Of a stretch of DNA of 64,000 nucleotides, positions 24,395 through 34,627 are shown piece by piece; position 1 is the first letter of the stretch, and each line of letters begins with the position of its first letter. This stretch comes from Megalobrama amblycephala (Eukaryota; Chordata; Actinopteri; Cypriniformes; Xenocyprididae). The position numbers and the translations under genes are program-made. The notes beneath the pieces are model-generated. The model saw only the letters and a list, made by a program, of their open reading frames with translations, did no database searches and was not told the DNA's origin. The stretch lies in NCBI RefSeq assembly GCF_018812025.1, contig NC_063063.1, positions 7,286,442 through 7,350,441 of the forward strand. Direction: 5' to 3'.

Positions 24395-24712
24395 TTAATA
24401 TTTTAAATATGAGGGAAGAACAAAACACTAAACTTGGTTAAGGTATTTTTCTGAAAACAATATATGGCAAAAATGCAAATGCAAAAAAATGCATAGAAAA
24501 AAAAAGCTTCCATAATCAGATAATATTTCGTAGGTTCTCTCTTGTTTTTTCACGTGTTTATAATTCATGTGTATGACAGCATGTTTCATTGCATTATCAC
24601 AAATAAAATAATTGACTCCAAGCACGACTACGCAATATGCTTACAAAATCTTTAACAAATTTTTAATATCACTTGAATAAAGGGTGAAGATGTCATTTTT
24701 CCTTCACTTTCG
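24395..24712 (-). mobile_element. Truncated inverted copy of the element at 25877-26341
   Basis: AAATATGAGGGAAGAACAAA and ACACTAAACTTGGTTAAGG here are the exact or near complement of 26190-26240. TTGACTCCAAGCACGAC and AATAAAGGGTGAAGATGTC match the complement of 25920-26000. The terminal repeats are missing. Confidence 0.7.
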
Positions 24713-25071
24713 GCCACTAATGCATCTGCAATCAACAAGATTTCAGAAACATTTTTCATCAAATTCTTGCCGGACCAAACAGTCTGAACTATCAGCATTC
24801 GTCGATTCATTTCTGTCTTTTTTTTATGTTTCTCCTGAGGAATTATTCTTGAGAACCAGATGAGAAAATGAATTAACGTTGAACTAATTGAGCTGAATAA
24901 TGTCTTCTGTAGAGCTGCTTTACAGTTCAAATTGAAGTTGTTTCATAAGTGATGAATTTTGCAACAGTTTATTATTGTGAAGCTGCTTTGAAACAATGTG
25001 TATTGTATAAAGCACTCTATACATAAATATGACTTGACTAAGCTGATTCTTTAATTAAACATAAAGTCTAT
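24713..25071. other. Unique intergenic sequence
   Basis: An open frame of 92 codons (24652-24930, minus) overlaps the repeat edge and is not recognised. Nothing else is seen. Confidence 0.35.
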
Positions 25072-25275
25072 TAAAGTTCACCCAAAAATGAAAATTCTGT
25101 CATCATTTACTCACCCTCAAGTTATTCCAAACCTGTATGAACTTCTTTCTTCTGCTAAACATAGAGGAAGATATTTTGAAGAACCAAACCATTGATGGTC
25201 ACCACTGACTTCCAATCTATGGAACAAAAAAATGATGGAAGTCAATGACTACCGTCTCATGAAAGAGTAACTTCT
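25072..25275 (+). mobile_element. Angel-like fragment (left end only)
   Basis: AAGTTCACCCAAAAATGAAA followed by ATTCTGTCATCATTTACTC and CTCAAGTTATTCCAAACCTG is a typical left terminus. No right terminus follows. Confidence 0.7.
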
Positions 25276-25876
25276 GAGCAATATATTGTAATATCATTTG
25301 AATGTAAATCAAACAAATGCAGCAAAGGGCTGATCAAAGGTTCTTATATGAAACTGTAATATGGCAGGCCGGTGTTTAGGCTGTGATTCATGAAGCTGTA
25401 TCAGATCTGCTTCTGCTCACTATTAGTAGTAAATGAAGAGCATTTGGGTAAAGCAAGTGGCACTTGACAACAAAAACAAAGTACTTGAGCTGATGATGTC
25501 ACTGGCCAGTAAGTGCACTCTTTGAATGAACAAAACATTATGCCGTGCAAGGAATCTCCAGAGAAAACAGAGCATGTGATGCTGCCTGTGTCTTTGATGT
25601 ACATATATCACATAGATTCAGTGCTTTTTACATTATTACGTCGGCCAAAGTGTCTGAGTGATGCATGACACATATCCAGGGATAGCAGACACCTGTCCGA
25701 AGCCATATCCCACTTCAGCAGCAAAAGTATTTTACAATACAACGTGAACACATTAAGTACATTTTACCTAACAATTATTTTTTTCAGCACTTTTTCAGCA
25801 TTTTTTTCAACTTATTTTGCATTTACATTCGCTAGTTCACGTTAATCTGATCATTTAGTGAAATAAAAGAAAACAT
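25276..25876. other. Unique intergenic sequence
   Basis: Two overlapping minus-strand open frames near 25401-25611 have no recognised domain. No supported feature is present. Confidence 0.35.
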
Positions 25877-26341
25877 ACAGTAGTGGGCAAAAGTGAAGTC
25901 CAGCCTAGGAAAATTGACATCTTCACCCTTTATTCAAATGATAGCTTATTAAAAATATGGTAAAGGTTTTGTAGTTGTGTTTGGAGTCAATTGTTTTATT
26001 TTTCATAATGCAATGAAACTTTTTGCGGACATCATTTTTGACCAGGCTTTCATACAAATAAATTATGAAAACACAATTGTAGTATGGTTTTTCCTGTGAA
26101 CCTTTTGGTTTTCTGAAAAAATAAAACCTGAAATAAAACCTGTAGTTTTTTATTTATTTATTTGCAAAAAACATTTTGTCAGATAAATACCCTAACCAAG
26201 TTTAGTGTTTTGTTCTTCCCTCATATTTAAAATATTTAAAAAATACAAACTATTTTCCTTATCTTTTGATGGTTTAATTAAACTTGTAGGGCCATTAAAA
26301 ATAAATATCCCCTCTGGACATCACTTTTGACCACTACTGTA
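25877..26341 (+). mobile_element. MITE with ACAGTAGTGGNCAAAAGTGA ends
   Basis: The left end ACAGTAGTGGGCAAAAGTGA and the right end TCACTTTTGACCACTACTGT are inverted repeats of about 20 bp with one or two mismatches. The interior is non-coding. An inverted, truncated relative lies 1.2 kb upstream. Confidence 0.8.
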
Positions 26342-27639
26342 TTTATTTGCCGATAAATGTAACATTGACTTGCTGTCTATGATGGAGGAACTTCTTAAAT
26401 GAATTAATAATGTGAAGATGGGCTGATGAAGGGAAGCCAGAAGACACTGGAACCACGTAATATGTGCCTTTATATTATTTTATGTGAATATTTGTTAAAT
26501 TATATTAATATTTATACCAAAATAATATTATCATATAGCAAAAATATACTTTTATCTTTATTGCTTTGTTGTTATGTTGCTGATTTAAAGTACTCTTACA
26601 CATCACTTATAGGCTACATTACATAGTACAGTTATGACATCAGAAAACAATGCGTTTATATATCATATATACAGGGACTTCAGAGTACATATACAGGTCA
26701 AAAAAGGAAACATGGTCCCAAAAAACAACAACAAAACTACAGTGCCCTAATATGTTACCACGACGCCCAAGAAACGCTGTAATCCTTTTTGTTAGTGATT
26801 TCTAGGACAAAAGCACCCTCTAGCGGTGAGGTGACATCACAGAACTCCAGAACAGAATTTGAACAAGGTTTCATCTAAGCAGAAGAATGAGGCAGAATGA
26901 ATCTCTCATTGACCGTGATTTTGCAACTGCACATCTGTTTTGAGCGTACTGTAACATGCTTTTTATTTAGAGTTTTCTTTGACCTTTAGGGCTTTTGCAG
27001 TTTGACTACTGCATCTTACAGTGTGCAAGTGCTGAATATACAGAAATTCAATATTATACAATATTCAATAATACAATACTGTATATCTCCAGTAGCCGAC
27101 ATACAGTATGTCACTGATTCTTGAGATAAGGGACAAAACATGTTTTAGAAGTTAGTTTTTATAATTTAATAATACATTATTTTTTAACTGACATATTAGC
27201 TAATGAACCATGTAAGGGAACAGGTTTTTCTGAAAATGTTTTTTCTAAAAATGTACATTTATTCACTTCAGAACTTAATTTGTGTCAACTCCGTCAGACA
27301 CATTAAAAAGCATGATATTTTAATTTGATCCATCCAACAACAGTCTTACAACAATAATAATGTTTATATATTTATTATAGTAATAATGGTGTTCAGTAAA
27401 GGAGCTAAGTGAAAAAAATAAATTCTCTCATTTTTTTCTTGGGTTAGGGTTATTATGAACAATTCAGTTCCTAAATTCCTTAATTCCCTAACCTCCTTTT
27501 TAATATTAAACATAATAACCAATGTTATTAGGTAAATCAGACATGATATCATGTAGTTCAGTTGATGTTTTAATATTTTAACACAAAAAATTGAAAAAAG
27601 AATAAGACATTTCTTTCAAAATTAACAAAAACCTTCACC
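26342..27639. other. Intergenic sequence leading into the minisatellite
   Basis: AT-rich and mostly unique. One notable word, TGTCAACTCCGTCAG at 27283-27297, is the exact complement of the 15-base word CTGACGGAGTTGACA found in many minisatellite units. No coding region is supported. Confidence 0.5.
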
Positions 27640-27870
27640 TGACAGTGTTGACAAATACTGACAAAGTTGACAAATACTGAAGGAGTACAAATACTGACAG
27701 TGTTGACAAATACTGACAAAGTTGACAAATACTGACGTGTTGACAAATACTGACAAAGTTGACAAATACTGACAAAGTTGACAAATACTGACGTGTTGAC
27801 AAATACTGAGAAAGTTGACAAATACTGAGAAAGTTGACAAATACTGAATTGTTGACAAATACTGACAGAG

Positions 27871-28020
27871 TCGACAAAGGTCCAGCTGGGGGGCCAAATA
27901 TACAGTATATGTAAACAGAATCATGAAACAACATTAGAAGAATACCCCATATGCAAAAAACATATTAAATCACATTATATAGACTTTTTGAGAAAAAAAG
28001 TCAACCATCAGACATAAAAC
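27871..28020. repeat. Spacer copy 1 within the minisatellite
   Basis: A 150-bp unique-type segment starting TCGACAAAGGTCCAGCTGGG and ending CATCAGACATAAAAC. It is nearly identical to three further copies. On the minus strand it supplies both the ATG that opens the following array frame and the stop that closes the preceding one. Confidence 0.9.
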
Positions 28021-28859
28021 CTGACAGAGTTGACAAATACTGACGTAGTTGACAAATACTGGCAGAGCTGACAAATACTGACAGAGTTGACAAAAACTGA
28101 AGGTGTTGACAAATTCTGACGTGTTGACAAATACTGACGGTGTTGACAAATACTGACGGAGCTGACAAATACTGACGGAGTTGACAAATACTGACAGTGT
28201 TGACAAATACTGACGGAGTTGGCAAATACTGACAGAGTTGACAAATACTGACAGTGTTGACAAATACTGACGGAGTTGACAAATACTTACAGAGTTGACA
28301 AATACTGACGGAGTTGACAAATACTGAAGGAGTTGACATATACTGAAAAAGTTGACAAATACTGACAGAGTTAACAAATACTGACGGAGGTGACAAATAC
28401 TGAAGGAGTTGACAAATACTGACAGTGTTGACAAATACTGACAGAGTTGACAAATACTGATGGAGTTGACAAATACTGAAGGAGTTGACAAATACTGACG
28501 GAGTTGACAAATACTGACGGAGGTGACAAAAACTGACAAAGTTGACAAATACTGACAAAGTTGACAAATACTGACAGTGTTGACAAATACTGACAAAGTT
28601 GACAAATATTGACGGAGGTGACAAATACTGACAAAGTTGACAAATACTGACGGAGGTGTCAAAAATGGCAAAGTTGACAAATACTGACAGTGTTGACAAA
28701 TACTGACAAAGTTGACAAATACTGAAGGAGTACAAATACTGACAGTGTTGACAAATACTGACAAAGTTGACAAATACTGACGTGTTGACAAATACTGACG
28801 GTGTTGACAAATACTGACAGTGTTGACAAATTCTGAATTGTTGACAAATACTGACAGAG

Positions 28860-29010
28860 TCGACAAAGGTCCAGCTGGGGGGCCAAATATACAGTATATG
28901 TAAACAGAATCATGAAACAACATTAGAAGAATACCCCATATGCAAAAAACATATTAAATCACATTATATAGACTTTTTGAGAAAAAAAAGTCAACCATCA
29001 GACATAAAAC
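28860..29010. repeat. Spacer copy 2 within the minisatellite
   Basis: Same segment as 27871-28020, with one extra A in the GAGAAAAAAAAG run. Start-to-start distance from copy 1 is 989 bp. Confidence 0.9.
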
Positions 29011-31046
29011 CTGACAGAGTTGACAAATACTGATGGAGTTGACAAATACTGACAGTGTTGACAAATACTGACAGAGTTGACAAATACTGACGTAGTTGAC
29101 AAATACTGGCAGAGCTGACGAATACTGACAGAGTTGACAAAAACTGAAGGTGTTGACAAATTCTGACGTGTTGACAAATACTGACGGTGTTGACAAATAC
29201 TGACGGAGCTGACAAATACTGACGGAGTTGACAAATACTGACAGTGTTGACAAATACTGACAGTGTTGACAAATTCTGACGGAGTTGACAAATACTGACG
29301 GAGTTGACAAATACTGACGGAGTTGACAAATACTGACAGTGTTGACAAATACTGACAGTGTTGACAAATACTGACGGAGTTGACAAATACTGATAGTTTT
29401 GACAAATACTGACGTAGTTGACAAATACTGGCAGAGCTGACGAATACTGACAGAGTTGACAAAATACTGAAGGAGTTGACAATATTACTGAAAAAGTTGA
29501 CAAATACTGACAGAGTTAACAAATACTGACGGAGTTGACAAATACTGAATGAGTTGACAAATACTGACAGTGTTGACAAATACTGACAGAGTTGACAAAT
29601 ACTGACAGAGTTGACAAATACTGACAGTGTTGACAAATACTGACAGTGTTGACAAATACTGACGGAGTTGACAAATACTTACAGAGTTGACAAATACTGA
29701 CAAAGTTGACAAATACTGATGGAGTTGACAAATACTGAAGGAGTTGACAAATACTGACGGAGTTGACAAATACTGACGGAGGTGACAAAAACTGACAAAG
29801 TTGACAAATACTGACAGTGTTGACAAATACTGACAAAGTTGACAAATATTGACGGAGGTGACAAATACTGACAAAGTTGACAAATACTGACGGAGGTGAC
29901 AAAAATGGCAAAGTTGACAAATACTGACAGTGTTGACAAATACTGACAAAGTTGACAAATACTGACGTGTTGACAAATACTGACGGTGTTGACAAATACT
30001 GACGGTGTTGACAAATACTGACAGTGTTGACAAATTCTGACGGAGTTGACAAATACTGACGGAGCTGACAAATACTGACAGAGTTGACAAATACTGATGG
30101 AGTTGACAAATACTGACAGTGTTGACAAATACTGACAGAATTGACAAATACTGACGGAGTTGACAAATACTGACAGTTTTGACAAATACTGACGGAGTTG
30201 ACAAATACTTACAGAGTTGACAAATACTGACAAAGTTGACAAATACTGACGGAGTTGACAAATACTGAAGGAGTTGACATATACTGAAAAAGTTGACAAA
30301 TACTGACAGAGTTAACAAATACTGACGGAAGTGACAAATACTGACGGAGTTGACAAATACTGACAGTGTTGACAAATACTGACGGAGTTGGCAAATACTG
30401 ACAGAGTTGACAAATACTGACGGAGTTGACAAATACTTACGGAGTTGACAAATACTGACAAAGTTGACAAATACTGACGGAGTTGACAAATACTGAAGGA
30501 GTTGACATATACTGAAAAAGTTGACAAATACTGACAGAGTTGACAAATACTGATGGAGGTGACAAATACTGAAGGAGTTTACAAATACTGACAGAGTTGA
30601 CAAATATTGAAGGAGTTGACAAATATTGAAGGAGTTGACAAATACTGACGGAGTTGACAAATACTGACGGAGGTGACAAAAACTGACAAAGTTGACAAAT
30701 ACTGACAGTGTTGACAAATACTGACAAAGTTGACAAATATTGACGGAGGTGACAAATACTGACAAAGTTGACAAATACTGACGGAGGTGACAAAAATGGC
30801 AAAGTTGACAAATACTGACAGTGTTGACAAATACTGACAAAGTTGATAAATACTGACGTGTTGACAAATACCGACAAAGTTGACAAATACTGAAGGAGTA
30901 CAAATACTGACAGTGTTGACAAATACTGACAAAGTTGACAAATACTGACGTGTTGACAAATACTGACAAAGTTGACAAATACTGACAAAGTTGACAAATA
31001 CTGACAAAGTTGACAAATACTGACGTGTTGACAAATACTGACAGAG

Positions 31047-31196
31047 TCGACAAAGGTCCAGCTGGGGGGCCAAATATACAGTATATGTAAACAGAATCAT
31101 GAAACAACATTAGAAGAATACCCCATATGCAAAAAACATATTAAATCACATTATATAGACTTTTTGAGAAAAAAAGTCAACCATCAGACATAAAAC
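31047..31196. repeat. Spacer copy 3 within the minisatellite
   Basis: Same 150-bp segment. Start-to-start distance from copy 2 is 2187 bp, about twice the first block, so a spacer may have been lost or two blocks fused. Confidence 0.9.
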
Positions 31197-32300
31197 CTGA
31201 CAGAGTTGACAAATACTGACGGAGTTGACAAATACTGACAGTGTTGACAAATACTGACAGAGTTGACAAATACTGACGTAGTTGACAAATACTGGCAGAG
31301 CTGACAAATACTGACAGAGTTGACAAAAACTGAAGGTGTTGACAAATTCTGACGTGTTGACAAATACTGACGGAGCTGACAAATACTGACGGAGTTGACA
31401 AATACTGACGGAGTTGACAAATACAGACAGAGTTGACAAATACTGACGGTGTTGACAAATACTGACAGTGTTGACAAATTCTGACGGAGTTGACAAATAC
31501 TGACGGAGCTGACAAATACTGACGGAGTTGACAAATACTGACGGAGATGACAAATACTGACAGAGTTGACAAATACTGATGGAGTTGACAAATACTGACA
31601 GTTTTGACAAATACTGACGGAGTTGACAAATACTTACAGAGTTGACAAATACTGACAAAGTTGACAAATACTGACGGAGTTGACATATACTGAAAAAGTT
31701 GACAAATACTGACAGAGTTAACAAATACTGACGGAGGTGACAAATACTGACGGAGTTGACAAATACTGACAGAGTTGACAAATACTGACGGAGTTGACAA
31801 ATACTGACAGAGTTGACAAATACTGACAATGTTGACAAATACTGACGGAGTTGACAAATACTTACAGAGTTGACAAATACTGACAAAGTTGACAAATACT
31901 GATGGAGTTGACAAATACTGAAGGAGTTGACAAATACTGACGGAGTTGACAAATACTGACGGAGGTGACAAAAACTGACAAAGTTGACAAATACTGACAG
32001 TGTTGACAAATACTGACAAAGTTGACAAATATTGACGGAGGTGACAAATACTGACAAAGTTGACAAATACTGACGGAGGTGACAAAAATGGCAAAGTTGA
32101 CAAATACTGACAGTGTTGATAAATACTGACAAAGTTGACAAATACTGACGTGTTGACAAATACTGACAAAGTTGACAAATACTGAAGGAGTACAAATACT
32201 GACAGTGTTGACAAATACTGACAAAGTTGACAAATACTGACGTGTTGACAAATATTGACAAAGTTGACAAATACTGACGTGTTGACAAATAGTGACAGAG

Positions 32301-32450
32301 TTGACAAAGGTCCAGCTGGGGGGCCAAATATACAGTATATGTAAACAGAATCATGAAACAACATTAGAAGAATACCCCATATGCAAAAAACATATTAAAT
32401 CACATTATATAGACTTTTTGAGAAAAAAAGTCAACCATCAGACATAAAAC
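32301..32450. repeat. Spacer copy 4, at the right end of the array
   Basis: Same segment with TTGACAAAGG replacing TCGACAAAGG at its start. After it only one partial unit (CTGACAGAGTTGACAAAAC) remains before unique sequence. Confidence 0.9.
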
Positions 32451-32466
32451 CTGACAGAGTTGACAA

Positions 32467-33204
32467 AACTTAATTTCTTTCCACCTTAACCTTAATGTTG
32501 TACAATGGAGCAGTTTTGTTTTCTTTCTCAGTTGTAGCTGCCTTAATAAACATATAAAAAATGCCAAGATTTATCACACAACTATTTACAGGAACTATTA
32601 CACTGCGATGACGGAGTTGACATGTTAAAGCTGTGACTGCAGAGACTTCAACACTACCGTCCTACTGTGAGATCCACAATGAGCAGGAAATAGTAAGTGC
32701 TCCTCAGAGTTAAAGAGACCATGACACTGCCTGATTTATTCAGAATTATAAAAATCCTGACGGAGTTGACGTAAAGTGAGAACACAACTTTGATAGGCAT
32801 TTTTTAATGGAAAATATAATTCAAGACTTACTTTTTGTATTGTTTGATATATTACAGGTCTCTGTCTTTCAATTTAAATGTATATTTGTGAATTTGTTGC
32901 ATTTTTTTTTAACACTTTGTTTGGCAATTTTACATTGTGACCTCATGCTGAGGACAGGCTAAATTAGGCCTACATGTTTTTTTTTGTTTTTTTGTTTTTT
33001 TTTAAGTATAGAGCATGTATTTAAATAATAACAAAATTGTTTAAAAATAAAAGCAACGAATGTCCTGAATATCCAGATTTCCTTTAGATGTAACTTTTTA
33101 AGTATTTTAATTTTGATGAATTTATTTATTTGTAACATAAAGAGGGATTTTGTGTGTAGGACACATTTTGTCCCTGATCAGACAGTGACACAATATATTC
33201 ACAT
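32467..33204. other. Right flank of the minisatellite with two stray motifs
   Basis: Unique AT-rich sequence. TGACGGAGTTGACA occurs at 32609-32622 and CTGACGGAGTTGAC at 32757-32770, single copies in the same orientation as the array. No gene is seen. Confidence 0.5.
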
Positions 33205-33525
33205 TACTACCCAGCTAACAATTTTTGGTTCCCAGAACGTTCCAGGAGCGTTAGTTTCTGGTTCCCAGAACAAAGATTCTAACGTTCCCAGTTGGTTAGC
33301 CAGGAAAGTTTTCTTTACATAAATAGAATGTTCCCTTTAGGTTAGGGGAACATTCTCCTTAGGTTGTAAAATGAACCCCAAAAAAGTTCTCTTTATGTTA
33401 CAAAAAAGGAACCAATAGAGAACCTTCCCAGAACTTTCTTGTTTGGTTCCCCCAAAAAATAACCAAACGCGAACCATATGGGAACGTTTGGGGAACGTTC
33501 TGTTTACAGGGGCTTTGATTAGACC
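33205..33525. repeat. GTTCCC/GGGAAC-rich dispersed repeat
   Basis: Repeated GGTTCCCAGAACGTTCC-like words in both orientations (TTCCCAGAACGTTCCAGGAG, GGGAACGTTTGGGGAACGTT) mark a known style of fish dispersed repeat. Exact borders and class are uncertain. Confidence 0.55.
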
Positions 33526-33839
33526 TACTTTTTAATATAACTGCAAAATTTGTTTACTGCATGCAATATGCCTTTTTTCTCCCATAACCTCATGTTCTAG
33601 ATGACGTGTCCTCCATTTTTGATGTACTGTCTAATGAAGGCTCTGTAGTGTGTATATTTTCTGAAGCGTGTATGATATGATCTGAAATCGTTTTGAAGTG
33701 ATTTTGCCAGAAGGGTCAGTAGTTTTGTGAATGTAGTTTGAAGATATGGTTTTGTGTTTAATGTCGTGAGAAAATGGTTCAAGGTTTCTCGAAATGCGTC
33801 TTAGTAATTGTGAAAAACTGTAAGTAGAAATGACGAAAG
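33526..33839. other. Unique sequence upstream of nrbf2
   Basis: Between the repeat and the CpG-rich promoter. No motif stands out. Confidence 0.35.
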
Positions 33840-34035
33840 GAACTGCGTTCTCACGACACGCACCTCATTGTAATGTGACGCGGCGGTGACGTCGCGGAGG
33901 GGGAAGTTGTTGTTTTTGCTCGTCTATTGTAGCAGTGGATCAGTAACCGGTGAAACCAGAGTCTCTGGTCCCGGAATAAACACAATAATGTGCCAATGAG
34001 TCTCTCGTGTAGTTGAGGCTGTAGTCGATGAAGGA
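33840..34035 (+). promoter_or_regulatory. nrbf2: nrbf2 promoter and 5' UTR region
   Basis: A CpG-rich island in AT-rich surroundings lies directly before the start codon. A CRE-like site TGACGTCG is at 33887-33894 in the context GCGGTGACGTCGCGGAGGGG. No TATA box is visible, as expected for a broadly expressed gene. The transcription start is not determined; it probably lies between 33900 and 33960. Confidence 0.6.
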
Positions 34036-34065
34036 ATGGAGGTGCTGGACAGTCCTCTCAATCTC
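34036..34065 (+). CDS. nrbf2: nrbf2 coding exon 1
   Basis: The ATG at 34036 opens MEVLDSPLNL (10 codons) and is followed by the strong donor GTAAGTG. The human protein begins almost identically, which decides the start. Confidence 0.93.
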
Positions 34066-34558
34066 GTAAGTGTTTGTTTACAAGCCACATTAGCATGCTA
34101 GCTGCTGTTAGCTTAGCCGCATATAATCTCTGAACAAATTAAAATAAGGCTGCGAAGAGGTTCACCTGTCCGGAAACACGTGCGGCCCTTTATTACCCGG
34201 GGCTTTAAATCCTTGAACCGTGATGCGAAGGCTTCGTATTAACCGTGTTCAGTTTTTAATTTAGTCTTGTCTCAGTTAGTCTCCATATGTGTGTTTGTTT
34301 ACTGCTGACAGCTGATCACCTTTAAACAAACAAACACACGTACTTCACTGACACATGACTCTAAATGTGTGATTTATTTCCTCGAGTCGTATGACATTTA
34401 TGACAGTACGTTATTGAAAGATGCTCCTGAGATAACTTTTTTTTTTTTTTAATTCAATACAGTTTTTCATTGTAAATTTTATTCTCGGTCTAACAAAGAT
34501 AAAATAATTTTTTTTGGACACATATCTCTCTCTCTTTTAGCTAGCTATATTATAATAT

Positions 34559-34627
<69 letters not shown>

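Larger units (their letters stand above)
27640..32466. repeat. Minisatellite of 19-bp units with higher-order structure
   Basis: The unit is GTTGACAAATACTGACRRA, 19 bp, with variants mainly at the last three bases (ACAGA, ACGGA, ACAAA, AAGGA). There are shorter 17-18 bp forms (ACGTGTTGAC, GGAGTACAAATAC). By length about 220 units are present. Variant units recur in the same order next to each of four 150-bp spacers, so blocks of about 1.0, 2.2 and 1.25 kb have been duplicated. On the minus strand the unit has no TAA, TAG or TGA in any frame, which creates open frames up to 541 codons with a 19-residue period. No promoter, splice site or codon bias supports a protein. Confidence 0.95.

Noticed and set aside
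27570..32364. Long repetitive open frames (up to 541 codons) as genuine proteins
   Set aside because: The 19-bp unit lacks stops on the minus strand in all frames, so length is not evidence. There is no family similarity, no splice structure and no promoter signal.
27640..32466. CRISPR-like array
   Set aside because: Units are contiguous without unique spacers of constant length, and the genome is clearly vertebrate.
27640..32466. TTGACA words as promoter boxes
   Set aside because: TTGACA is simply part of the repeat unit and bacterial promoter logic does not apply here.
1..33800. EGR2, ADO or REEP3 coding exons
   Set aside because: I looked for zinc-finger, dioxygenase and reticulon-like words expected from neighbouring genes and found none in this window.
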